This document shows, in pieces, positions 42,003-52,870 of a DNA stretch of 64,000 nt. Under the pieces are notes generated by a model. That model made no database searches. It had not been told where the DNA came from and saw only the letters and a program-made list of their open reading frames with translations. The position numbers were made by a program, and so were the translations under genes. The stretch is from NCBI GenBank assembly GCA_933207985.1, contig OW240918.1:117937611-118001610 (forward strand), given 5' to 3'. Source of the DNA: Pelobates cultripes. Taxonomy: Eukaryota > Chordata > Amphibia > Anura > Pelobatidae. Each line of letters opens with the position of its first letter. Within the stretch, counting starts at the first letter, position 1.

Positions 42003-43976
42003 TTGGCAAACCAAGGCAGTCCACCTGCAGGCAGTGCCATAGACAGGCGATCAAGCCATGTGATGGCAATATTATATAGTGAGTACAGTGCAGCGTGGTT
42101 GAGGCAGCGATGTGGCAATGCGGCAGACCTGCAATGCATTTGTTCAGATTGGGTATCAGTAAATAATGGGGTGAGACAAGGATGCCCACTTTCGCCATTA
42201 CTATATGTTCTTTCAATAGAGCCCTTAGCGGAAAATATCAGGAAAAATGTAGATATAAAAGGATACAGACTAAGAGATAAAGAATTTAAAATAAGTCTCT
42301 ATGCGGACGATATCCTCTTGTCAATTACTGAACCAGCTAGGTCTTTGAATTATCTGATGGAGGAAGTTAGAGTTTATAGCCATTTGGCAAATTATAAATT
42401 AAATAATGAAAAAACAGTTGTGATGAGTGTTGAACTAGATAAGAAGATAAGAGAGGAAATTAGTAAGCAATATGCATTTACATGGGCACCTCAGAAATTC
42501 AATTGTTTAGGAATATTGGTTACCAAAAATATAGAGAGGATGATGGAAGAAAACTTTCTAAAGTTATTAAAAAGTACAAATTTATTACTAAAGGAGTGGA
42601 GAAATATGCAGATTACTTGGTGGGGCCGTATTAATGTCATCAATTCTTATATTATTCCTAAATGGAGCTATCTATTTCAGATGGTTCCACTTAGGATTCC
42701 AGACATATGGTTGACGTTACTACAAAACAATTTAGAAAATTTCATTAATAATGGTAAGAAAAATAGAATTAATAGAAACATCTTATCACTAAAGACTAAG
42801 GAAGGAGGTTTAAACTTTCCTAATATAAGACTTATATACTGGGCAAATGTGATCAACCATATGTATAGGTCCCAGACGGGGACAGCTCAAGAAGAAAGCT
42901 GGTTTATTATCGAAATGGAAGATCTGAGACTAAAAAATCCAGAAGGTTTGTTATGGAGTACGAAAAGTCTAGACTATATGGGGATAGATATTAAAAATAA
43001 CATCATTTGGGCTCAATTGTTGCCTGTCTGGGAGGAAATTAAAAAGAAGATAGGCCTCAAATATGCAATTATGGATACGGCAAATTTAAGGATAGTAGAA
43101 GCCAATATGAAAGATTTATCTCTAGAAACCTGGAGACTTAAAGGAATAAATAAAGTTTCACAGATATTAAACTTAGATAAAATATTGCCTTTTGATATTA
43201 TAGTACAAAAATATCATCTTCCTCAACGAGAGTTATTTGCATATTTGAGGCTTAAACATTTTTTACAGAAACATCTTAATAAAGATTCTGGAAAAGCGCA
43301 TATAATGATAAAACGCATATTTTCAAATCAGAATATACCGAAAGTTTTAGCTAAAGCAATAGAGATAATTAGAAATATTAATGAGGTAGTTAATTTCCCC
43401 CAGAAGACTAAATGGGAAAACGATCTGAAGTGTTCTTTAGAACAAGAAGACTGGTGTAAAGCTATAAACAATACTCGTCGACAGGTCCAATGTTTAAATT
43501 TATTAGAAACTTATTACAAGGTTATGTATAGATGGTATTTGGTTCCTAGTAAGCTTTCTCAGATGTACCCTGGAGTCACCTCTAGATATTGGAGATGTGA
43601 TAAAGAGGAGGGCTCATTTCTCCACATTTGGTGGAGTTGTTCAAATATTCAGACCTCTATCAACAGAATGATAGGATTTATTAAAGATAATACTGGAATA
43701 GAATTAGAAAAGAAATCAGAGGTAGTTTTGCTACATATGCATTGGCCGAACATGTCATATACAAATAGTTGTTTTATAATTCATTGTTTTGTGGCATTTA
43801 AAATTGTTCTTGCACGGAACTGGAAATCTAATCAAGCAGCTTATTGGGATGCCATTAAAGATCAAATCATCCTTCAGATGAGGATGGAAAGAGACCTAAG
43901 TATACCATATTTGAATTCCCCAAGGAGAAGGGATCTATGGCAAAGATGGGTTAATAAAATAGAACCTACTATATAA
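42003..43976 (+). CDS. Tx1/L1-like LINE ORF2, 5'-truncated but open
   Basis: 657 open codons covering the later RT and C-terminal domain of a Tx1/L1-clade LINE ORF2. Visible: VNNGVRQGCPLSP at residues 53-65, YADD (catalytic Asp pair) at 100-103, FNCLGILVTKNIE (RT palm/thumb), WWGRINVINSYIIPKWSYLF, and a C-terminal Cys/His block WRCDKEEGSFLHIWWSC at about 531-547 typical of this clade. The APE endonuclease and N-terminal RT are missing, as expected for 5' truncation during target-primed reverse transcription; the apparent Met start and first ~25 residues may not be element sequence. The absence of stops and the following intact poly(A) indicate a young insertion, probably not autonomous. No target duplication was identified. 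Confidence 0.9.
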   Translation: MANQGSPPAGSAIDRRSSHVMAILYSEYSAAWLRQRCGNAADLQCICSDWVSVNNGVRQGCPLSPLLYVLSIEPLAENIRKNVDIKGYRLRDKEFKISLYADDILLSITEPARSLNYLMEEVRVYSHLANYKLNNEKTVVMSVELDKKIREEISKQYAFTWAPQKFNCLGILVTKNIERMMEENFLKLLKSTNLLLKEWRNMQITWWGRINVINSYIIPKWSYLFQMVPLRIPDIWLTLLQNNLENFINNGKKNRINRNILSLKTKEGGLNFPNIRLIYWANVINHMYRSQTGTAQEESWFIIEMEDLRLKNPEGLLWSTKSLDYMGIDIKNNIIWAQLLPVWEEIKKKIGLKYAIMDTANLRIVEANMKDLSLETWRLKGINKVSQILNLDKILPFDIIVQKYHLPQRELFAYLRLKHFLQKHLNKDSGKAHIMIKRIFSNQNIPKVLAKAIEIIRNINEVVNFPQKTKWENDLKCSLEQEDWCKAINNTRRQVQCLNLLETYYKVMYRWYLVPSKLSQMYPGVTSRYWRCDKEEGSFLHIWWSCSNIQTSINRMIGFIKDNTGIELEKKSEVVLLHMHWPNMSYTNSCFIIHCFVAFKIVLARNWKSNQAAYWDAIKDQIILQMRMERDLSIPYLNSPRRRDLWQRWVNKIEPTI

Positions 43977-44200
43977 ATTAAACAAATAACTATTAAATCT
44001 GATAATGCATGAGGAGTAAGAGTCCTGAGCTATGACATATTTTTATAATAGCCCGAGCCCGCAGATAACAGTGTAATTTGTTTGTATACTGTGAATGTCT
44101 TAATGGTGTAATAGCTGTTATGTGATTTGTGGTGTTGTGCTGATATTTGTATATTTGTAAGAAATTGAATAAAAGTATTTACAAAAAAAAAAAAAAAAAA
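43977..44200 (+). mobile_element. 3' UTR and poly(A) of the Tx1/L1-like LINE
   Basis: About 200 bp of non-coding sequence with AATAAA at 44168-44173 and an 18-A tail at 44183-44200. The tail defines the 3' junction of the insertion. Confidence 0.85.
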
Positions 44201-44594
44201 GCATGCCCACCATCTTTTAATAACAATCATTTTTCCTACTTTCTTCTACTTTTTTAAAACATATTTTTACCACCTAATATTTAATTATTTTTGTACCCCC
44301 ATTCACTATTTTAGTTTATTTGGGTCAGTGCTCTCTAACAATGTATCCTCAGCTAAAGTAAGCCGAAAATGTTTAATGATATCATTAAGAATTTTATATT
44401 TCCCCCAAACAATTTAATATCAAGGCTGGATGATCTATTTGATATCCACCCATTTGTTAATTTTGCTTCCTTTCTCTGATTTTCTCTGTTAATATTTTGC
44501 ACCTCTTTACAAGCTTTTACAAGAGTATTAAAATAATATTTATTTCCAAATATTCTCTGAAATATTTTGAAGCTTGCTCCTTCAAAAACAATTT
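44201..44594. other. AT-rich DNA, nothing recognised
   Basis: Lies between two LINE insertions; T-rich, no feature. Confidence 0.5.
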
Positions 44595-45663
44595 ATGGGG
44601 GCGTGGCTACGACCGCGAACCACATGGATGCAGCTTGCTGAGGCTCCCGCAGACCGAGTTGTTAGGAGCCACACATAATTGGCATAACAAGTGCCACACA
44701 GCTGTACACAGCACCGGAGAGACAACGATGTCCCAGAGGCACAAATCTAAACAAGCAAAAGCTTGCGTTCTTTCTGGCGTGAGCCTCAGCACTTCCTTCC
44801 CAAGATGGTGACGGTGTCTGCTCGAGGGAGATGGCTCTCCCTCACCCCCAGCCTCACTAAGCTCAGTCACTGAAGAGGAACCTCTGACAGTCTCAGCAAT
44901 TAGAGCTATGATGGCTAACTTCTCAGCAACAATCCAAGGTAACATCATCACACAAATACAGGCATTAGCAACTGAGCTAAGAAAAGAGATCCATGACATA
45001 GGTTCAAGAACCACACACATGGAACAGAAAATAGATGACTTTACTGGGGCACACAACAGTCTGGCTGACAAGATGCAAGAAATAGATGAGATACAGCAAA
45101 CATACAAGCTCAAATTGGCAGACTTGGAAGATAGGTCCCAGAGAAACAATCCCCGCATAAGAGGGATCACTGAATCCGTGACCAATGCTGAGCTTCAATC
45201 ATACCTGTTAGACCTGTTTCAAGTGCTTACACCTGGGATACATTCTGTTCAACTGTTTGTAGATAGAGCCTACAGATTGTGATGACCAAAACACTTACCT
45301 TCCTCTGCTGTACAAGATGTGATTAGTAGAGTCCACTTTTTCCACGCAAAGGAAAAAATTGTAAACGCATGTAGGAATACAGATATGCCTGAACCATACA
45401 CCAAGTTGAGGATCTTCACAGATCTCTCTGCAACCACACTACAATTTTGCAAGTCCCTAGCAACATTTACCGCCATGCTCCGCTCGCAGAAAATACAGTA
45501 CCGATGGGGCTACCCAGCTAAATTGCTGATCCACAAGGAAGGGGTCCTTCACTCAGTGACAACCCTGGAGGGAGGCCTCCTAAAGCTCCAAGACTGGGGA
45601 ATACCGGCACCTGCCCCACAGTCCTCGACATCGACAGAGATCCCGCGTATGTCTCCAGAGTGA
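44595..45663 (+). pseudogene. Tx1/L1-like LINE 5' UTR and ORF1
   Basis: The element starts GGGGGCGTGGCTACGACC, similar to the 5' end of the copy at 52336 (GGGGGCGGAGCC). ORF1 begins about 44728 (SQRHKSKQAKA), is broken by a stop, and continues from 44908: a coiled coil (LRKEIHDIGSRTTHMEQKID..., SLADKMQEIDEIQQ), the RRM-type junction LEDRSQRNNPRIRGI, a frameshift near 45282-45319, then VHFFHAKEKIVNACR and the C-terminal TKLRIFTDLSATTLQF...YRWGYPAKLLI, ending at 45661. ORF1 proteins trimerise through the coiled coil and coat LINE RNA. The order is complete but the frame is interrupted. Confidence 0.75.
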
Positions 45664-46581
45664 ACTCGCAAGTAACTATAAGTGCAGCGGACTATGTGGT
45701 ATTGTATTTACCTCAATGGCATCTTCACATAACTAGCAATTTTGTTTATATCCTTTTCTTGTTAAATTTTTATCTTTAATGTTACTGTTGCTTATCTACC
45801 ACTTGATATACCACTAAGCGTAACTACCTTATATACTGAGACTACTCATAGGCAATGTCTTATGCTGGCTTATTGTTATAGTATGGTACTAAGGATTTGG
45901 TTTAGAGCATTGTCTAGGAGAATATGGTTAGAATATGACTCTGCCCATTAATCTGATTACAATTCAGTGGAGCTCAGCCACCTAACTGGACCTACAGACA
46001 CTAACATCCAAAAACAAACAAAAAAACAAATAATAATAATAAATAAATAGATACATAAAAAAAATGTAAAACAAATAAATTTAAAAAAATAATTAAATAA
46101 ATAAATACATAAATAAAATTTGGTGTATCAGCTCATTGCTGTTACTCTCCATCAGCTATTTCAAGGCTGTGCCTTATTCTTTGGTTTAATCGTCCCACAG
46201 CTCTGTCCTCCAAAAGAGATGCTCCGTACAGAGGAAGCAATCTCTGTCACTACCCTCATCGTGTCTGGTATTTCCATGACACGCCATGGCTCACACTGAG
46301 TGAGCTACTCTTTACATTCTGTTCTCATTGCCCCTTCACTCCCCGTCCTCCCTCTAACCCAGTTTTACCAATACCCCAGACATCCTGCCATCAGGTTCTG
46401 CCATTATACAGGCTACACTTGTTCCATATGACCAATTATCCCCAACTTGGTCCAAAGTAACTGAGATCTTGGTGCAATAATGACCGCTTATATAAATGTT
46501 TGATAATTTTGTGTGGTCGGAGGCTAATGTTCCCAAACAAGACGGCTCTATATCCAACCAGCTTACCTGCCTTTAACCAAT
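45664..46581 (+). mobile_element. Inter-ORF region of the Tx1/L1-like LINE
   Basis: Non-coding spacer between ORF1 and ORF2, longer than usual; 46010-46125 is an AAAT/AATA-rich microsatellite that may be a later expansion or insertion. No other feature. Confidence 0.5.
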
Positions 46582-47466
46582 ATGAAAATTGCAACCTTAA
46601 ATGTCAAGGGGCTAAATTCCCCCGGTAAAAGGAGGCTACTCCTCCAAGACCTTAGAAAACATCACGTCGATATAGCATGCATACAGGTGACCCACTTTGG
46701 TAAGCCACGAACTCCTGATATCTGCACAAAACACTTCCCGACCCAGTATCATGCCCTATCCGATAATAAAACCAAAGGTGTCTCTATATTTATTCACAAG
46801 GACATCGCTTTTACACTCCAGAGACTCCACATTGATCATCAAGGCAGATTTATTATCATACTTTGGCTTTTCAATACTATACAATACACCTTAGTCTCTA
46901 TCTACTTCCCCAGCAGAGACTCGAGAAACGTCCTACAGGCTCTTCTCCATAAAATAGATAAGATTAAGCAGGGAAGCTTTATATTATGTGAAGATTTTAA
47001 CTTTATTCAATCCCTTACTCAAGACATGACTGCCAGACCTACTGCACCGAGAAAGAGGCAAGAACAAGCTACCTGTAAAAATTTAACAAAATTGATTTCA
47101 AACTTTGGTCTATATGACAGTTTGAGAATGTTTCACCCCTCGGAACTCGACTACACGTTTAATTCCCAGGCTCACAACACTTACACTAGAATAGATACGT
47201 TCTTATTAGACAACATTGCCCTGGCCCATGTCGCTACTTGTACAATAGGGGACATCTCTTGGTCGGATCACAGCCCTGTATTTTTAACCATGTTTGACAC
47301 ATTTCAATTCCGGGGCAGAGTCAATTGGCATCTGAACTATTCAATCCTCCGGGATGAGCAATTTGTTAAACAAGTCCAGGACAACCTGCTAGCGTACTTT
47401 TGCAACAATGCTGATGGAGAGGTCTCAGATACCATGGTTTGGTCTGCCCACAAAGCAGTGGTCTGA
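46582..47466 (+). pseudogene. Tx1/L1-like ORF2, APE endonuclease domain
   Basis: 294 open codons starting MKIATLNVKGLNSPGKRR, the canonical ORF2 N-terminus. This nuclease nicks target DNA. Active-site blocks: Asn in TLNVKGLN is kept; the block normally IQETH reads IQVTH (residues 34-38), so the metal-binding Glu is replaced by Val; the GDFN block reads CEDFN (Asp and Asn kept); RIDTFLL and the terminal SDHSPV (Asp and His) are present. Loss of Glu predicts an inactive nuclease. The frame stops at 47464-47466; ORF2 then continues with damage. Confidence 0.8.
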
Positions 47467-49090
47467 GACCTATGCATTCAAAGGTCCTCCCACCTCAAGC
47501 GACAGCCGGCACTCCTAGAGTGCTACAAACAAATTGCAATAGTCACTTCATGAAACAGAGTCGTCATCGCCTGACTTAGCTGCCCAGTTGACCTCCCTTT
47601 ACCACCAACTCACTACACTAAATGCCACCAAAACTGATTACTCTCTCCATAGACTCCAGGCCACGACATACCACACCACTGGAAAAGCAACAAGAGTCCT
47701 GGAAACCAGACTTTGAACCAACATTGCCACTTCTAAAATAGCCCACATAGTGGGAGAGCATGGGGAGGGGGGGGGGAGGGCAGAAAATATGGCCACAGGA
47801 GATCAGCCAAGAATTTGCCTAATTCTACTCTAAACTTTACAATCTAAAACTAGATGCCCACACACATACTCCACCTGATCAAGAGATAGAGACTTACTCA
47901 TCCTCGGTCGACCTCCCCAGACTGAACACTGACCAATTAATTATTTAGCTTCAACGTTTTTCATTACCAGAAAACAAAGCTGCCATAAAACAGCTGCCCT
48001 CTGGTAAAAAATTCACAGACATACTTGCCCCTCGTCTCCTACAAGTTTTCAATATTGCGACTAAAACGGTCACCTTACCCCAGAGATGCTACTTGCCACT
48101 ATTGTTACCATTCCAAAACCAGACAAATCACCAGACATATATAAAAACTACCGTTCAATCTCACATCTTAACACAGATGCAAAAATAAATGCCAAAATGC
48201 TGTCCAATCGCATAGGACCGATTCTACCATCACTACTTAATGACGATCAGACTGAGTTTGTACTGGGGAGACAGGGGCTAGACAACACCTGCAAACTCTC
48301 AATAGCAATGGAACAGATTAGGGGTCTGTTTGGGGAAGTCTGTTGCTGGCACTTGACGCAGAAAAAGTGTTTGAATGCTTGAGAGGTGTCCCCTCTCCCC
48401 ACTTCTCTATGTGCTTGCCATAGAACCTTTACCGTGCTCAATTAGAGACCACACTGAAATACATGGGGTATCTGTACTGGGAACAGAACTCAAAGTTAGT
48501 GCATTTGCAGATGATATCCTCCTGTACCTTACCCACCCACAACAATCATTGGCACCTCTAATGTGCTTAATAAACAACTATGGGCTAGTGTCCTACTACT
48601 CCCTTAAACAGACTCTTGGTGTGGTGCTCCCTTTGAAGCTTATGACCTCCCTCCGCAGGGACTACAATTTCGAATGGAAGAGTGACAATATCAAATACTT
48701 AGGTTTAACAGTCACAAAGAACCCAGCAGATTTGTACTCCACTAATTACATTAAAACATGGAACAGTTGCAGAGCATAGCTACAGAGGTGGGAACAGCTG
48801 TTCCTCTCCTGGACAGAACGCATACTTTCCTTTAAAATGACGATCCTACCCAAACTGCAATACCTCTTTCGCACTCTCCCGATAACGTTGCCTCCTTCCT
48901 ATTTTAAATCAATACACTCCGACCTGGTGAGATTTGTTTGGGCAGGTGGGAAGCCTAGAGAAGCGAGGAGGCTGATGAAGGAACCAGTGGGGTCCTGGGG
49001 TCTGGCGGTCTCAAATGTCCAAACATACTACCAGGCTACTGTGCTGGCAGTTACCACTGCCCACCTCCTCAACCCAACTACTCCTCGGTG
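47467..49090 (+). pseudogene. Tx1/L1-like ORF2, RT part with internal deletion
   Basis: Linker with stops to about 48085, then RT: IVTIPKPDKSPDIYKNYRSI, LNTDAKINAKMLSNRIGPIL, DDQTEFVLGRQGLDN, CCWHLTQKK (a degraded LALDAEKAFD). The sequence then jumps within a few codons to CPLSPLLYVLAIEPL (48375), losing the ~60 residues normally between. FADD (catalytic pair) follows near 48510, then KYLGLTVTKNPADL, FKMTILPKLQYLFRTLPITLP and FVWAGGKPR. The copy ends near 49090 without the C-terminal domain, where tandem-repeat DNA begins. Confidence 0.75.
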
Positions 49091-49129
49091 AGTCATGCTG
49101 GAGGTATGGTGTTGTTAGCAATAGATTAG

Positions 49130-49434
49130 CGTGTGATCCAAGACACCAACCTCCATTTTGTTTAAATGTACATGGGGATTTAGGCCAGAGCGCAGGTAAC
49201 GTTCTCTTTGTTTTTACTATGTATTTTAAGCTGTTGGATACTAAGCTACTGCTGCTGTGAGCGCGGTGCTTCATCTTTGTGTTTGTATATGATGTTTGTA
49301 TCACACAGCTATGTTACATTGCTTCCAGCCTCCCCACTTTTGTCTTATTAAGAGTTTATAAGTATGTAGGGACAGCACCCCTTCATGTCTCATCAAAGAA
49401 ATTTTAGCTGATACCAGCAAGGTGATTTGTATGT
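49130..49434 (+). repeat. Dispersed repeat, copy 1 (TTTAAATGTACATGGG type)
   Basis: CCTCCATTTTGTTTAAATGTACATGGG...TTTTTACTATGTATTTTAAGC matches 51090-51175 closely and, in reverse, 52640-52560 more loosely. It is continued by ATACCAGCAA-containing units that also occur from 50700 onward. Coding potential not seen. Confidence 0.65.
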
Positions 49435-50577
49435 GTTATAGCCATAGGCGTGCGCACGGGGTGTGCCGGGTGTGCCTCGGCACACCCTAATCCCCGCGGC
49501 ACGCCTATCGAGTGGGACCGGCAGGGGAGATCTCTGGATCTCCCCTGTCGGCTCATGCAGAGCCGGCACTATCCGAGCGCAGGCTCTGCTCTCAGCCTCC
49601 CTCCCCACTGCAGCATGGAGGGATGCAGGAGAGCACCCGGGGAGCTCAACCAGCAGCTCCGCCGGGTTCCTCTTGCGAGATCTGAGCGTTGCCGTGGCAA
49701 CGCTCAGATCTCGCGAGAGTGAACTCTATCCCCACAGGGGCTAGAGTTCACTCTCCACTGGACCACCAGGGAAAGCAGCAGGAACAAGAATCCCCCCTCC
49801 CTACATAAGGTAATAAGGGAGGGGGGATATTAAGTAATGTACCCCAACCTCCACCCCCCACATAGCACATACACACAGACAGACACACAGCACCCACACA
49901 CACACACCACACACACACATACAGAGCACACACACAGCACACACACACACCCACACACACACAGCACACACACACACACACATACAGCACCCTCACACAC
50001 ATGCAGCACACACATACAGCACACACACACACACACACACAGAACACACACACATACAGCACCCTCACACACATACAGCACACACACACACACATACATC
50101 ACCTTCACACATACAGCACCCACACACACACATAGCACACACATACAGCACTTTCACACATACAGCACACAAATACAGCACACACACACACATACAGAGC
50201 ACACACACACACACACACACATACAGTACCCACACACATACAGCACCCTCACACACATACAGCACACACATACAGTACCTTCACACATACAGCACCTTCA
50301 CACATACAGCACCCTCACACACACAGCTACCACACACACACACACACACAGCACACACACACATACAGCACCCACACACACACAGCACACACACACATAC
50401 AGCACACACACAGCACCCTCACACACATACAGCACACACACACACATACAGCAACTTCACACATACAGCACCCACACACACACAGCACACACATACAGCA
50501 ACCACACACACACAGCAACCACACACATTCAGCACCCTCGCGCAGCACACACACAGCAGTGTATGTATGTGTGTGTA

Positions 50578-50611
<34 letters not shown>

Positions 50612-50700
50612 TACACACACATACATATACACGCGGCGTGTGTTTGTGCTTTAGGGTACACACCCTAATGCAATAGGCTGCGCACGCCTATGGTCATAGC
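49435..50700. mobile_element. Non-autonomous hAT element with 8-bp target duplication
   Basis: 49443-50692 is bounded by inverted termini CATAGGCGTGCGCA and TGCGCACGCCTATG (near-perfect). The flanking 8-mers are GTTATAGC (49435-49442) and GTCATAGC (50693-50700), seven of eight identical, the hAT signature. Inside: GC-rich DNA, two strong hairpins (CGAGATCTGAGCGTTGCC with its complement at 49676-49719; GAGTGAACTCTA/TAGAGTTCACTC at 49718-49754), a CACACAGCA microsatellite (49862-50560) and (AT)n (50577-50612). No transposase, so it must have been moved in trans. The element split a repeat whose two halves resume on either side. Confidence 0.85.
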
Positions 50701-51010
50701 CCTATTTAGGGTTAAGTATGTAGGGGTTTATAAAACACCCCTTCATGTCGCATTAGAGATGTTTACACTTTGTCTGATACCAGCAAAGTTTATTGTATGT
50801 GTAGAAGCCCTATAAAGGGTTAAATGTTAAAGGGTTTATAAAATACCCCTTCTTGTCTCATTAGAGATGTTTACACTTTGTCTGATACCAGCAAAGTTTA
50901 TTGTATGTGTAGAAGCCCTATAAAGGGTTAAATGTGAAAGGGTTTATAAAATACCCCTTCCTGTCTTATTGGAGATTCTTGGCTGATATCAGCAAATCTA
51001 ATGGCTAGAG
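50701..51010 (+). repeat. ~108-bp tandem repeat
   Basis: CAGCAAAGTTTATTGTATGTG starts at 50781 and 50889 (period 108), with AGCCCTATAAAGGGTTAAATG and TTTATAAAATACCCC blocks in each unit; a partial unit precedes, and a diverged one follows to about 51000. AGCCCTAT(T/A)(T/A)AGGG is itself a short palindrome. Confidence 0.85.
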
Positions 51011-51222
51011 TAGGACTCACCTATTGAGGCTTGCCTTGACGTGGCAGGTGACCTTTTATATTCAAATGGCCATTGGAATAAAACTAAAGAGCCTCCATTG
51101 TGTTTAAATGTACATGGGTATTTAGGCCAGAGTGCAGGTAAAGTTCCCTTTGTTTTTACTATGTATTGTAAGCACGGTGCTTTATCTTTGTGTTTGTATA
51201 TTGAAGCAGATGGTAGGTCCCC
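51011..51222 (+). repeat. Dispersed repeat, copy 2
   Basis: Matches copy 1 (49150-49300) over the TTTAAATGTACATGGG...CTTTATCTTTGTGTTTGTATAT portion; preceded by GCTTGCCTTGACGTGGCAGG, which recurs in reverse at about 52700. Confidence 0.65.
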
Positions 51223-52340
51223 TCACTGAGCTGTCGGCACAAACGGATGAGCACTCTCAGGATCCCAGACAGTCGGCGTCTCTGTGACCACAGGAGTAGT
51301 TGACACAGTGGTTGATATCCCAAGTGACTGTAAGGTGGCCACTATCTCCAAGGCATCATTGGTCTTGAGAGCGCCCGATTCCCTAGGTATTATTAGGCTG
51401 CGTGGCAGGCCCCACCAAAATGGTATTTTGTGAAGTATAGGTTCCTTACTTAGGGAGCACATGGATCTCCGCCAGTCCATGGTGGCTTTAGACAAATCTG
51501 GGAAGAAAGTCAGAGAGTGCTCCTCAAATCGAATCGTGATTTATTACGGACAGCTGCCATAAAAGCGAGTTGGTCCTGGCTCTGCTGAAACCGGACGATA
51601 ATGTCCCTACTAGTCCCAGAGTCGCCATTTGTTGACTTTGGTATCCAGAACAACCTGTCCAGCAGCATGGCTTTTGCCCAAGAGGTGGATATGTAGCCTG
51701 CGGAGAAAATGAGGGAGTTCTGCTGCCTCTGTTTTATCTTTCAAGCTGGGTATTTTCACATTCTTGAAATGCCTTTTATCTTCCAGGGCTGCCATACGTT
51801 CTTGAGTTTGTGCCTGAGAATGGTACAGTGTCTGTAGTTTGTGTTCTAGGCTGGAGATGCGGATTTCATGAGCCATAGTATTCAGCTCTGTGGTGTGTAG
51901 TCGTGCTGATACTCTGTTGATTTTCTCTTGAAATTGGCCTATGTCTGCTGCAATTTTCCAGCAGAGCTCATTTAAGAGGCCTCTCAGCTTCTCCTCCGTG
52001 ATCAGTTGCTGTGCCACTAGCTTAGAAGGTGAGGCAGGATATCTTTTCACAGGTTGGTCACAGGTAAATTTTCTGCAAAGGAAGGCTCGCTGGATGCCCG
52101 GGAAGACCCATCCGATGGCGACGCCATTACAGACCTCTGGGTCTTTTGTGGCCTCCGCAGCAGATCGGCAATATCGGCGGTTGCCGGAGGTTTGTCGGCT
52201 ATGTGTTTCTTGCTTTTGCGTCCCATGTCTGAGACAAGGGGATTAGTGCAAGTTGTGGTAAGAGAAGTTGGAAAAACTTGCCCGGAGCACGACAGAAATG
52301 CGACCTGTTGGTATGGCCGCTGGCTCCGCCCCCCGATATA
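51223..52340 (-). pseudogene. Tx1/L1-like LINE 5' end and ORF1, minus strand
   Basis: The 5' end is at about 52336 (minus strand GGGGGCGGAGCCAGC). ORF1 begins at the Met near 52227 (MGRKSKKHIADKPPATADIA), shifts frame near 52047, and continues as a clear coiled coil (ITEEKLRGLLNELCWKIAA, IGQFQEKINRVSARL, EIRISSLEHKLQ) followed by ALEDKRHFKNVKI, HFLRRLHIHLLGKSH, another shift near 51610, FFPDLSKATMDWRRSM and IPFWWGLPRSLIIP, to a stop near 51225. Order and motifs match ORF1 at 44728-45663, but the two are clearly different subfamilies. ORF2 is absent. Confidence 0.75.
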
Positions 52341-52539
52341 GCATAGGTTGATGACAGTCAATTTATCTCACCCTAACCATGTGCTACTACCTTCATATAC
52401 TGTATTTCTCTACAAGCTTTTAATGCTGAGGTCATTAATTAAAAGCTCAAAGAATGGAGTACATTTTCCCTTACTGTTCCACATACTATTATGTTCCAGG
52501 CAGTTTTTTTCTAAAATCAACTTTTAGACATACATTGGA

Positions 52540-52870
52540 TATCAACTAATCATAAATTCCTGTTTAATAAATGCGGTGCTCTGCTAGCACCAGATGTAAA
52601 AACCAAAGGTACCTGTGCTCTCTCCCAAACCCCTATGCACATTTAAACAAATGGAGGTCATTTAGTTACTCCAATGGCCATTGGAGGGAATGCCCGCCTG
52701 CCAACGTCAAGGCAGACCCCCCTAGACGGGTCCTACACTGACCTTTCACCTTGCTTCATTGAGTCTCTGGCAAAGATAACTCTAATGAGACAGAGAGGGG
52801 TATTTTTTATATATACCCCTATATAATTATTAACCCTTAATAGCAACAGATATAGATTATTCTTAGGAGT
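52540..52870 (-). repeat. Dispersed repeat, copy 3, opposite orientation
   Basis: On the minus strand this reads TACCCCTCTCTGTCTCATTAGAG, CTGCCTTGACGTTGGCAGG, CAATGGCCATTGGAG, CTCCATTTGTTTAAATG in the same order as the plus-strand copy at 50950-51110. The ORF1 fragment lies between oppositely oriented copies. Confidence 0.65.

Noticed and set aside
44607..45185. 192-codon minus-strand frame
   Set aside because: It is the antisense shadow of the Tx1/L1-like ORF1, whose coiled coil and RRM-type motifs are on the plus strand.
49837..50610. 257-codon Thr/His-rich frame and opposing Cys/Val frames
   Set aside because: Translation of the CACACAGCA microsatellite inside the hAT element.
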